Positions 42,046-53,533 of a stretch of DNA of 64,000 bases are shown one piece after another. The stretch comes from Thozetella sp. PMI_491 (lineage: Eukaryota > Ascomycota > Sordariomycetes > Chaetosphaeriales > Chaetosphaeriaceae). The position numbers were made by a program, and so were the translations under genes. The notes below the pieces were generated by a model. The model was given only the letters and a program-made list of their open reading frames with translations. It did not search any database and was not told the DNA's origin. The stretch's first letter is position 1; every line of letters begins with the position of its first letter. The DNA lies in assembly GCA_021432635.1 (NCBI GenBank), contig MU270139.1, positions 18,904 through 82,903 on the forward strand. Reading direction: 5' to 3'.

Positions 42046-43404
42046 TTCGGCTCCTAGCTCCTCTTGTCTTGTGTAGGCCGGTTAGGGTCGACGTCGACGG
42101 AGGAGGTCAACCTGGAGTCGCGGCAACACTTAAATATTCTCGTCCGAACACAAGGTAGGATTTGCCTTGGTTCCGCATCTAAGATACTCCGCAGAGCGAG
42201 CCGCCATCATGGGGCGGATGGAGCCACGCCAAGCCCCCCGCAAACACGGTTACTCGTGGAAAAGCGACTTCCGCGTTGATTCTTGGGGCATAGATCACGG
42301 TGCGTTTCCGGATGGTACCCCCCTGGTATTAACAGCCGGGACTTGGAAACTTTCCGCGGGGCATAGCCTGAGTGGACCGGGAAGAGAGAGCCCAAGTGCG
42401 AAGCGCACCAATCATGGCCTTCCGTCCACCCTTCGTTGATCTCTACTTTGCCAACCTCTTCCCTGTTAGGCAATCCTGCTCCCGCCTAGACGCCTGAGCA
42501 TCTCTACCACGTCGTGAGGTCAATATAACTCCCGTGCACCTACGCCACGTCTTTGGTGCGGAAGAGATGCGGGGCCCAGATTCGCAATTGTAACCATTGA
42601 CACGCCGAACCAGTCGTCGGATGAAAGAAATCCAACTCACACCCTTGGTTGAGAATCCCTGCCGACAACATGTTAGCGTAACTATCCCTACCTGCATATA
42701 TAAAAAATCACAGGCTTTTCATCTTTTCCAGGCAGTCGAACAAGAGCAAGTCTAAGACTCATTGTTACGCATCTCCTTCTGGAAACTGTCGCTAGGACGA
42801 TAGCGAAAGGAGTTGTGGGCTTGCCTAGCCAGGAAGTACAGATGACAAAGCTGCTTGTAGAGGGACAGGCTATATAGACCAGTACGTCGTGGCATCTAGC
42901 TTCTATTAGTCAATCGAAAAGTAGATCGCTCTGTAGGCTATCTTATTGCATTGACTTTAGAAGCGCCTGTGCTTGGAGGATGGATAGGTTGTCTTTTGGC
43001 ATGCCACGCCAATCAGAACGTTGATAACTTAGGATGTAGAAGTTAAGCTCCGATGAGCTTCGGCGCTTATACTCACCCCGTCGGGCGACACTTGGCTGTG
43101 GGCCAAACCGCGGTACGCCCAAGATGGTTGGACGATTTTAGAAGTACAGTGCATTCGTTGGTGCGAGAGCATAGGCCACCATCGCCGCTCGGGTATATTG
43201 CGCTAACTTGCTCTAACTTGCTCGCAATGAGCTATAGTCCTTCAAAGTAGGAATGGTGTAACAAAGATGCAGAGACGAAAACACGCGCATGCGAATCCGA
43301 CCACAGGGTTTATTTTAGTATAATTGACGTTGTTCCATACAATCGTTATCCTAGCTACTCTAATCGACGACTTCCAGCATCACTACGCTCCCTCCGCAGC
43401 TAAA
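42046..43404. other. Divergent intergenic region, 1.36 kb
   Basis: Upstream DNA of GH43 (minus) and of the Atg22-like gene (plus). No gene or repeat supported; AT content rises towards 42700-43000. Confidence 0.5.
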
Positions 43405-45079
43405 ATGGCCTTCTCTCCGGTGGCATTATGGAAAAAGGATACGGCCCTCAACACCTACATATTCGGCCTCCTTCTGGTCGGCATCCCGCTGACCGTCTTC
43501 GGCACCTATGTTATCTATCAGCTCCAAGTTGTGGGCTACATCATTGGCACAGATGCTGACGGACTGCCGTGTCTTGATTATTGCCTGGTGCCGTTTGGCT
43601 CGCAGCAGCTCGACCTCAATTCTGTCCTGCTCTACCTGAATGCCTTAGGGTTTGGCCTGGGCGGAGTCTGCGCAATATTCATGACGGCATATGCTGATTT
43701 CTGGGGTGTGTTTTCGCGTGGTTCTAAGGGGTTGAGGCTTACTGACGATCCGTAAACAGCGAGCAAAAGTCTTCTGGTCGCCATCCTAATCATTTGCTAT
43801 GGCGTAGTTTCCGTTCCGGTATATTGGCTGAGAGACGTCTCGCAGTCTTCCTTCAATGCCCTCATGGCCCTGTACGTCCTATTTGCGGTGATCAGCTACA
43901 TTCTTGCAGTGTTGTTCAACATTTTCATTCCGCATTGCATGCGTACCGCTGTACCGGAGGAGCCCGCCGATGCCCCGACTCTAGGGCGAACTTCCAGTAC
44001 CGACACCAAAACACAGGCGCCCAAGTTCGATACGATAGTGGATGAAGAAAAGACACCGGCAGCATCCAAAACTCGAAAATATGGCTTCCGGATGTCGGTT
44101 TTGGGGGGTGTTGGCAACACGGCTGGGGGGATTCTCGGGATCGTACTCGTCATCATCCTATCCCAGGCGCTTCCGATCGAAGAGGGCCAGACGGCAGGCT
44201 TATTAATTACCACGGTTGTTGGGTTTGTCACGATTGCTGGTTCGATAGTGACATACTTCGGATTGCCCGCGATCCCTGCGAAGGACCACAAGGATTGGAA
44301 AGCATGGTGGCTCGAACTGCTCACACCCTTGCGAGACTTGTTCCGGAGAAAGAATATGCTTGTTTTGTTGCTCTCATACACGATATACGTGGACACCGTC
44401 TTCGCCCTGAACTCTGTAACATCACAGCTCTATTTCGCCCAAGTCCAGCCCGATACACTGGAATACTCTCTCTACACACTCGCCAGCAATCTCTTCTCTG
44501 TAGTCACACAGCTCATGTTTTACGCTATTCAGGTCTGGCGCCCACCGTTCAGCCTCGAGCACTGGCTGGTGATTGGATATGCCATGATACTTATCATTCC
44601 TGTCTGGGGATGCATCGGCCTCTCCGAGACCGTCAGTTTCGGCTTCAAAGTAGGCGCCGTCTTATAACTCTTGGCCCTTTGTGCAGTTTCTCAATCTGAC
44701 ATCCTTTACAGTATCGCTGGGAATTCTATGTCCAAAGTTTTATATATTATCTATCCAACTCCATCGTCAACTCTACGTTCCGCGTTCTCTTTGCAGAGCT
44801 AGTCCCAAAAGGAAGCGAGATTGAGTGGTTCGGGCTGCAAGTGGTTTTATCGTGTGCAACGGTACATAATCTCTTCCTGGCACGACATTGCCGACACCCC
44901 ATTGCTAACGAGAGCGTGTACAGGCTTGGGTTAGTTATGTTGCCAATGCCCCGCTCCAGAACGCAACTCACCAGCTGCGCTTCCCACTTGTTCTTTGCTT
45001 GATTATCCTAATATTTCCCGTGGCACTTGAGATTATGCGTTGCACGATGGGTCTTTTTGCAAGAGACAGGCGTCGCTGA
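43405..45079 (+). CDS. Atg22-like MFS vacuolar efflux protein
   Basis: Four exons, 43405-43705, 43760-44649, 44712-44861 and 44924-45079, give 498 aa with about 12 transmembrane segments. The start ALWKKDTALNTYIFGLLLVG and the central loop (TLGRTSSTDTKTQ to EEKTPAASKTRK) before MSVLGGVGNTAGGILGIVL are typical of the Atg22 family. Exon 3 carries the conserved NSTFRVLFAELVPKGSEIEWFGLQ type signature seen in pieces as FRVLFAELVPKGSE. In yeast Atg22 exports amino acids released by autophagy from the vacuole; many filamentous fungi carry several paralogues of uncertain role. Joining across all introns is in phase. The ATG at 43324 would add an unlikely polar leader, so 43405 is used. Confidence 0.9.
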
Positions 45080-45368
45080 CAAGAAATCAACGCTAATCGA
45101 GTTCACGAGGGGTCTTCCACATCATGAACCGTCATGCGATTCTGCAAGTTTATCAAAAAGTCAGAGGTTGAAAAGTTGTTAAAGATCATGCTGCGGAGGC
45201 AGGCGCTAAAACCCTCTGGGATACATACATATATACAGTCTTAGAATTGAAAACAACCAAGACATTATGCCACTACAACTCCACGCAATAAGTCTATACT
45301 CAAATCACTATCAACATCAACCGGTCATCTTTTCTACTCCACCTTCATTGCTGGTTGCCCAAAGCATA

Positions 45369-46004
45369 CTAGCAGGTCTGATCCTCCGTTGCCACAATCG
45401 TATAGACTCCGACAGGCTCGCAATTCGGAAACTCCACCGGCGTGCTGGTGTACGTGTAGTATTGGAGCACCCACCAAGGGCCGTAATTCAGGTCAAAATC
45501 AGCCTTGCACAGCTGGAACCCGTTCACGAGGCCCACTTCCACATCATGAAACAAGACATAGGTTCCATCGTCGCCGGCAAGGCGCAGCAGCCACCCCGGG
45601 TCGGTCGCATTGGCGTATATGGTCGCGTTGGCAAAGCTAAAGAGGTACTGTGTGGTAGTGTCGACGATAGTCTTCACGTTCAAATAACCGGTTGGCCCAA
45701 GGTCAGTGAGGACGCCGTCTTCGCCACGCTCTTCGCTGAAGAGACCTCCCGATTCCAGGTCGGCAAGGAGCACTGGGGAGCTGTCGTCAAGTCCGACATA
45801 GTGGAAAGTGCCTTCGGGGAAGCTGTATTCCGTTTCGTACTGATTGGGCCGCAGCTGGAGGCTACGGCCGTTGGTCTCTGGATTGTTAGAGATAATGTTG
45901 AATGCCAAGCCTCCCTCAGTAGTTGTCAACTCAGAACAAGGGCTGCTGGCTGCAGAAACCCAGATGGCCATCGACAGGGCAGTTGCTAGAGTTTTAGAGA
46001 TCAT
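45369..46004 (-). CDS. Small secreted protein of unknown function
   Basis: 211 aa from ATG at 46004. The N-terminus MISKTLATALSMAIWVSAAS is a strong signal peptide. The mature part is acidic and beta-rich looking, with four cysteines spread through the sequence (in SSPCSEL, FQLCKADF, FPNCEP and the C-terminal Cys) that could form two disulfides, and two or three N-glycosylation sites (FANATIYANATD). No family is recognised; it resembles the generic ascomycete secreted, cysteine-containing proteins that may act at the cell surface or in host contact. Upstream in-frame Met codons would bury the signal peptide. Product-level function remains unknown. Confidence 0.75.
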   Translation of the reverse strand: MISKTLATALSMAIWVSAASSPCSELTTTEGGLAFNIISNNPETNGRSLQLRPNQYETEYSFPEGTFHYVGLDDSSPVLLADLESGGLFSEERGEDGVLTDLGPTGYLNVKTIVDTTTQYLFSFANATIYANATDPGWLLRLAGDDGTYVLFHDVEVGLVNGFQLCKADFDLNYGPWWVLQYYTYTSTPVEFPNCEPVGVYTIVATEDQTC

Positions 46005-46683
46005 GACTTTGGCGGTCTCGTGCTCAAACTGATCTATAAGTAGAGGAAGGAAAAAAGTGAAGCGGTAGATTGAGCTTATTGTTCGACGCGGAAGCCAATC
46101 CAAGACCTGCGCATTATATACTTGTTCTTCTGACATGACAAACTTCCTGCATAGGAAGTGCATCACACCGCTTCAGTGACAGAATGATTGGTGGATACTA
46201 CCCTAGGTATCCAGGTATAGAGTTGATTTGTCTCAACTGAGATAGGAACCAGAAGCGAACCAAATACGAGATTTAGTGCAGGCTCAGAAGCTACAAGATT
46301 AGAAATATTGCCTAACTCGGACGACATCTCGATCACTGTCGTATTAGGTATACGAGAACTAGACGCAAAATCCACAAGTATGCCCCATCGACATTATCTA
46401 TCACCCGGCAATGGAAGGTGGGCCAGATCCTTTCGACATCCAAGGGTTGCACTCTGCCATGCATAGAAACATGAGACAAGGGTCAAGTAGGGACAGATGT
46501 TTGGATATAATTAGGTTTCCAACATCCCATGCTCGCAACTCCGAGTCAAGTTCTTGTCGAAGGCGAAAGTACCGGATCTTGAGGTTCCCATGACAACTGC
46601 AACATCGCTGGGTCCCTTGATTGAACCGGGGTGAAGAGAAGTAGGTGCTGGTAAATAGTACCAGGATGTCGCGTCCTCCATCT
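46005..46683. other. Intergenic region
   Basis: 679 bp upstream of the secreted-protein gene and downstream of the FEN2-like carrier. No gene seen. Confidence 0.5.
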
Positions 46684-48871
46684 TCAGACTTCCTTGCCCT
46701 TCTCCACACTTTCATCTGCCGATTCCTCGTGAACACCTGAATCAGGCATCACATTCTTCTTCCTCTTTGCATCCCATTTAAACCCAAAGTGAATTCCGAT
46801 GAAGACGAACACTGCAGCACAGGCAAATCCGAGATAAACCTTGGCTCCGATCCTCCATTTCGGTGCCTCGGATGCCGGAAATGCGGCGATGGGAAGAAAC
46901 GCGCTGAGAATATATGCAAGAAGTGTCCCTGATGCGAACAGCACGGTGCGAACTTCCGGTTCACTCTCGAGGTGGTTGGCGGCCCAGGAACAAAGAAGCA
47001 TAGTCGAGACGCTGTCCATCCAGTCAGTCGTTGCTTCTTCCGGTGCTCCGAGTTACTTACGCGCCCATGTAGTTCATGTAATATCCAGCCATGTGGAGCT
47101 TCTGGTCGCTTGGCTGGATCGTCAGGATCGACAGAGAAGCAATGTTGATGGCCTATTGGGAAATTTGAGCAGAGTGGAGGGTGCACTATCAGATTGTACT
47201 ACCCACCGAGTGAAGGAGCAAAAATGGTAGCCGAACTCCGAAATAATCGCTAAATCCACTGAACAATAGCTCGGCCACGAGCTGGATTGCTTGCCCAACA
47301 ATAGGTAGGTAGTTAAGCATAGCAACTGAGTACTTGACCGACCCATCGGGGTTCTTTAGGGACTTGAGATACAAGTTGAAATAGTTAGTAGGGACAAAGT
47401 TAGATCCAATCGGCCAAGCCACTAGCCTCGAGGTCAGCACTGAGGCTTCTTTCAGGGGAATGCGTAGGGATCGTACGAGCCACCGCCCATAGTTGCCAAA
47501 ATGAAAAGCAGCGCAGGAAGGTCTGGACCGTAATGCCAATCTGAGGCTTTCGCCCGACTCTTCGAGTGCGAATCCGCGCGATTTCTAGCGTTTCTTATCA
47601 GCATGTGGGCGAATAGGGTGCGTAGGTTGGAGAGGCGCACCAAGGTGACGAGGTTTAAAGTAGAATTTGGAGAGCGGATTCTGACGCTCTGGCTGGTCTG
47701 AAGTCAGAATTGACGAGTAATGTAACAGTGGGTAGGTAGCAATGCATACATATCCTGGGATAATGAAGAAGGCAGCCAATGCCACAAAGATTGTGCAAAC
47801 TCCCTGTTTGGGTTAGAAGGCCCTGGAGAGGTTAGGAGAACACATTGAGGTCTCACGTTCACAATAAAAGCCCACCGCCAACCTGCTCGACCACCGACCC
47901 CTTCGAGGTTGGTAGACAATGCTCCTTGCAGCGCTCCGGATAGCATCGCACCCGCCGGCTGAGCGATGTTATAGAGACTCATCCGCAGTGCCAGCTCGTC
48001 CGGGAGGTACCATTGACTTGCAGCTCTATTAGTTACACGCTCATCCATCCATGACTTGCTACATACCTCAGTATTGTGAACCATCCTGGCCAAGCACTAC
48101 CTTCGAAAAGGCCGATCAGGAAGCGTATGCCGTATACCTATATTAGGGTAAGCACCGACCTTTCCTGACTCATTCGATGCCCTCAGGTTGCTTACTTGGT
48201 CAGAGCTACTAACAACTGAAAGGCAGCAGGTCAAGACGCCCCAAACAATCTTTGAAATGTTAGTGATACCCAGCTCCGAAAGCCTTGTATGTTCGTGAAA
48301 GATATACCTCGCAAGCGGGCAGCCATCTCGCAGGGCCTAGGTGCGATATGATGATGACTGAAGGATATAACATGACCATATATCCGATGCTGCCACAATT
48401 TCATCATCAGAACGGCCGAAGTGATCGGCTTTGTTTTGGGGGGGCAGGCTTACTTGAAGAAAGTAGTAAAGTAGTTGAGCTCATTGCCGGTTAGATTGAG
48501 GTCCTCCTGCATGCCAGAGACATAGGCGTTGCTCTGGATAGTTGCACTATTAGAAAGGCCCTGATGCAAGTAGCTAGGTAAATATGAAACTTACAATGTT
48601 TGTTTGGTCGAGATATTTGAACATGTAACCCAGAAATCCAATTGCAAGAAGTCCGAGGTCGAGTCGCCATACCTTTCCACAAGTCAACGACGGATCCGGA
48701 AGTTTTACGACGAGGCCAACGCACGAATGCTCTCTCTTCCTTGGGATCAAGCTCCTCAGCCCGCTCGGGCTCCCCTGCATGACCCAGCCTGCCATCAGGA
48801 TTGCTTTTCGTGTTTGCGGTCACGTGGCTCTTGACACCTGCGCGTGCGCCGTCAATGCTCAAGCTTCCCAT
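46684..48871 (-). CDS. MFS transporter, FEN2/pantothenate-type ACS family (13 exons)
   Basis: I assemble 13 exons on the minus strand: 48871-48725, 48672-48595, 48533-48454, 48389-48308, 48249-48196, 48137-48067, 48016-47857, 47803-47750, 47692-47641, 47584-47477, 47421-47207, 47152-47061 and 47011-46684. Together they give a continuous 506-aa protein. Characteristic segments appear at the joins: FKYLDQTNI then SNAYVSGMQEDLNLTGNELN, NIGYMVMLYPSVIIISHLGP, VYGIRFLIGLFEGSAWPGW and IGSNFVPTNYFNLYLKSL. This pattern is that of the yeast Fen2/Liz1 pantothenate-proton symporters and their filamentous-fungal relatives, which move vitamins or other organic anions at the plasma membrane. The exon 8/9 join (GTATGC donor, ACCAG acceptor) has an alternative and is the weakest. 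The acidic, Lys-rich C-tail is cytosolic. Confidence 0.85.
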
Positions 48872-49621
48872 GACGTTGAGCCGCCGATCTGTGTTGCAGC
48901 GTAGATAGCAGTATGGTATCTGCCTCAGACGACAGTATCGAACCCAACTACTTCTTTCGATATTATTGCACACCGGCGCGGGCTTGTTTTATGATTTGGA
49001 AGTTATCGCTGGAGTGCGAACCAGGATCCATATGGCATCAGCTGCAGAGCCGAAGACGTGCTCTTGCGTGTCCCGCTATCCACCCATGTTGTACCCATGC
49101 TGTCGGTATCTGCCCGATCGTTATCAGCTCAAAAGTTGCAAAACGCAAGCATGCCAAGCCATGAAGTTCTCAGAGGCGCCGCCATGGCCTGAGAATTGTG
49201 GGCGAATTCCGGCTATGCTAACATTACTTACCATCGCTACAATGCCTCGTGTGGGCACCGAAGACAGAAAAGCCGTTTGGGGCAGACAACATCACGCCCT
49301 GCAGGCCACGAGTCGTGCACCACTATTACGTGCTCTCAATATCCGACGAGCCTAGTCCTTTCGACGAGTATTTCGGTCGTCCCCGACAGCATCCCCTCAC
49401 GCGCTGCACCAATCTCAGATGAGCTGTGCCTCCAGAAATGTCTCGCAATATCGTAGCTTAACGAAGTACCTCACACTATAGGAGATACACCTAAGCCCCT
49501 TTGGCTTAAGCCAGTTTCCGAGCTACACCCATAAGCTATTCCCAGATATTTGTTTAGCTCTCGTTTCAATTGGGACATAAGAGATGCCAAAATAAGCTAA
49601 GAAATCTTGCATGCCTTCTAT
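48872..49621. other. Intergenic region
   Basis: 750 bp upstream of the FEN2-like gene and downstream of the Fungal_N gene; no gene supported. Confidence 0.5.
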
Positions 49622-52600
49622 TTAAGCCAGAACACGATCAGATGAGGGGATTGAACAGTCTTCGTTGCCATCTTCTGAGTCAGAATCATCACAGAGTCGG
49701 CAGTCGATAATACCGTCACTGCTCGAATCCCAATCCTCTTCCCCTGAGGAATACTCCCCGGTTTCTTCTATCCCAAACAAGGCACATCGAGATACTTTGC
49801 TGCGCAGATTTCGGAATGTGAAGTTGTTCCCGAGGAGCCGTTGGACAGTACGAGGCGTGACAACTGGCGAAGGGCATTAACAAGAGGCGCAGCACAAGTT
49901 CGGGTACTTGACTCACATGTCTGAACAGAGCCTACGGCTGTCTCCATATCCCTTAGAACACCGAGGTCAACCTGGAAGAATTCGGGCATCCGATTTCTCC
50001 AATAACCCCATACAAACTGCTCAAATGTCTCGGCTGATAACGTGGTGTCTTGGAGCACAGCCGTAAACTCTTCCATTAAATGCTCCAAATTTCGAGACTT
50101 TTCTTGCTCAAGAGGTTCGGTTCGAATTTGGTAGACCTCTCCAGGATCCAAGTTGCACAAGATTGTCGTTGCCTGCTCGCTCGAGCAAGAAAAGTGGTTA
50201 CGCTCGACGACCAGAGTCTCGGAGACAGAATGGAAATGTTTCGTTCTGCAGCAAGAATGGGTCATCTCCAGGGCTTCAAAAGTGATCAGTCTTAAAAATT
50301 CCTCGGTTTGCCATGACATTTTCATGGATACTTCTTGGTGAAGGATACTGTTGCAAGTCCGCCGAGGCAACTCATCCTCTGAAACAAACACGAGATGCCG
50401 TGCGAAAAGATGAGGGTTTGAATAATCCGTAATATCAGAGTTATACGGGTAGGATCCGTGGCAATGTTCTCGGCACAGCAACCCGAAGGGGGAGCAGCCG
50501 GAGTTCAAGTTGCACCAGCAGATGCAGTGATCTCGGGGATTGCGCTGGGCGACCTTAAGGATCAGATCCTGAATATGACTGCCCGGGTAGCGATAATCAA
50601 CCTTATACCCACAAAAGACAGCGCCAAGGTTGGCAGCGATGAAGTGCCAGCCAGTTGCAGTAGTATTGATTCCGATATCTTGCGGGTCTTCTGGTCTGAA
50701 GTCCAGACTACCTTGTTGGATGATCCAGTCGATTCCTTCCTCTTGTCCGGCTATGTAGTCGAGGCTTCTGTTACCCGTTCCAGAGGAAGAAAACTTGTAT
50801 AATCGTTGTGACCAGGCCATACATGGCGTTAAACCTATGCCATTCTTCAAATTATAATCCAGGAAGCCATGACGAGCAAAGAGAACGAAACGATTCAGTC
50901 GAAAATCCGGAAGGTGATAGATAGACTTCCAGCTCGACGGTACTCGTAGTTCGACAGGCACATGAATCTTTCTGCCACACAACGCCTTCAAGACATTTTT
51001 GGTAACATCTGAAATTGATCCTGGAGGCTCAGGCGGACCCGAGCATTCAAGGGGAATCCCATGCAAGTCAGCCAAGCGTAAGAGTTTGTCTCTTCTTCGT
51101 TCCAGGTGCGATGCAATAATAGCGGCACATTCGTGCGTGGACGCCCGGAGAGCGCGGGTGAGCTCTTCGACCGAATTGTCTGGAAAGATAATACAGCCTG
51201 CCTCAAGCAATATATCCAATGATTCGGGTTCATCCTGCATTACAGCTTGCATGAAAGGATAGGTTCCTCTGCCCAGCTTAGCGGCTGTCGGCATATTGAT
51301 CATGCTTCTTGCCGGGCTCTGGACTAATATTCGCAGACCGTCTGGCCAGCTAAGTCCCAGATGGATAATTGTTAAATGCCCAAGTCTCTCCAGGCATTTA
51401 TCGGCGTCGGTTTCAATAGCTTCTGCGAGCTCACGACTAGAGCGCGACCACAAAGCCCGGACGATCGGCGATACCTGGAAGCCATACTCCTCAGCGAGAG
51501 GTAAAAGCTCCCTTAGAGGCACTGCCCGCTAATTGATCGTATAGTCAGTAAGAATTATAGACGTCAATTAATACATTTCAAAAAAATAAAAATAGAAAAT
51601 AAAAAAATAAAAAACTCCTACTTTGGGATAGACTATAGCATTCTGTTGCACTAATGTCATGATGTGCTCGATGCCAAGGTCTAATGCTCGGACAGCATAA
51701 GATGTGAGGGTGTCGGGGATTGAATGAGTTGTTGCCACTCTCGCAGCACGCCAAGCACTCAAGAGGGTACAGCTTATACGCACATGTTAGTGTCCTATTC
51801 TCTCCAACTACTTGAGGCCAATTTGTCAGGGGCTTACACTTTAGCTGACTTGCTGGACTCCAACAGAGCCCCTTCGGGTGCAAGCCTCTGGAACCACGTC
51901 GTAATTAGACACCGTATTTCCAATCTCTCTTGCTCGGAAGTCCCGGTGTCCGAAGAAGTATAGCCGCAATAATTAAGAAAAACCTGGCTTGTAAGCACTC
52001 CTAACTGAACCATGTAGTTTCCTGGGTCAGCTTACCTGCGCGAAGCTCCACCCAAGCTCGTTTATATCGTATGGAGATGCATGACCATTCCTATAGCATG
52101 AAAGAATACGAGATCCCGTCATCTCTAGCCTATGGATAATAGCTCTGCCGTTGCGTCGTTTCCTCGACCGCCATTCGCCGAACAAGAGAAGCTCTTTTAA
52201 AAGGGGGCTATCTTGTGAAGGCACGACATTCACAAATCGAAGAGAGGACCATACCCGGAAACTAGTTTCGCCCATGCTATATGAGAAACTAGCACTAATT
52301 AGACGACGAATGTAGGTCCCTAGGTGTACGTAAAAGTCCCCCCCAACTGTCGTTTCTGAGATGCCCTTAACTGGGTGAAAATGACAGTATGTTGCTTGTG
52401 GGGTTATGTTTTCTTGAGTGAGATAAATCGTAAGACCTTGAAACAGGGTCGTTCTATTTGTTGATTTTCGTTTGCGGTTGGTGCTAGCGCAGCTGCATGC
52501 TAATTGCGCTAGGGGCGAGGTTGAGACCTCGGAATTGCCGTCGGGGTATTGAAGGTTCGCATTTGGCAAACTGCTAATCATATCTCTGAAAGTTGTTGCC

Positions 52601-53533
52601 TATGACCTGGAAGTTAGTGCGGCATAGCTTGCAGACCAGCGCGGGAAACTTACTGTTTTCGAGAGCTGAGCGAATGGACTTCGTGAGTGTGCTTCAACTA
52701 TTTCAAGGATGATATGGCTGTTTACAGCCGCGGCACTCGAATCTTGCTTCAAGATATTGAGCTTCTGCTCGAGACTTTTGGACATGTTGTCAATTTGCCG
52801 CTCTAACGCCAATATTCGTTGTTCTGCGCTGTTGGTAGTTGCCAGGGCCACGGCCGAAGTAGATTGCAAGGCGGATAGCCTCTCCACATTAGTTTCAAGC
52901 GTAGCACTCAGCTTCTTCGCATCTGCATTGTGTATCTGTAGCCCGGCATCCAGCTTCGCGATCTTCGCATGATCAGTGGCGATGGAGGCGATTGCAGCAT
53001 GGAGCACCCCAATCTGCGGATGTGGTCGTATAGAGGCATTCCTAATTTACTGGATTTAGATAACCATGCGCTTTCTCGAACGTAATCTATAACTAGGGCA
53101 CTTACAGACTAGTGATTTGAAGGACGAGCTGGAGGCACTGCTGGGCATCGTGTAGCATGCTGCGTAATGCCACCAACTTGGCACGGCGGAAAGGATACAC
53201 GAGTGTACGACCGGCTTCCTGTACCGGGCTGGGAGTCGGCGGTCCCTTCAGCTTATTAAGAAAGACCCGAGTTTCTGCCAATTTCCCTTCGCACTGCTGA
53301 AGGCATTGTTGCAGCAGGGTGGCATCTTCCGGATGGTGGACTTGGATGTGGGGAAGGGATGTGTTGAGCGATGAAAAGACGGCTCTCAGTGTTTGCACCT
53401 GAACGCGAGCATCGTTGATCTGCTTTCGCTGCTCTCGAACGGCACCAAGATAGTCGACTAGTTCGTGGCAGACCTGGATGCCTAGAGATACGACGCCGAC
53501 GGCAGTGCCGGCAATTGAGATGGGATCCGCCAT
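49622..53533 (-). CDS. Large Fungal_N-domain protein with ankyrin-like region; one frame problem
   Basis: Minus-strand exons: 53533-53106, 53041-52654, a segment of about 52590-52036, 51983-51838, 51772-51622, 51528-49917 and 49863-49622. The start MADPISIAGTAVGVVSLGIQ, followed by helices with QINDARVQVQTLRAV, is the Fungal_N-terminal domain common in fungal NLR-like and ankyrin proteins. A coiled coil follows (ALERQIDNMSKSLEQKLNI). The C-terminal half has ankyrin-like helical pairs (YPFMQAVMQDEPESLDILLE) and ends with an acidic Ser-rich tail. All junctions keep phase except that between exon 2 and the third segment. The best donor/acceptor pair gives VIGNNFQRYD and then a stop, one base out of phase with the following open frame. 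Either a frameshift or a missed splice exists there. Possible role in nonself sensing or signalling, by family only. Confidence 0.65.
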
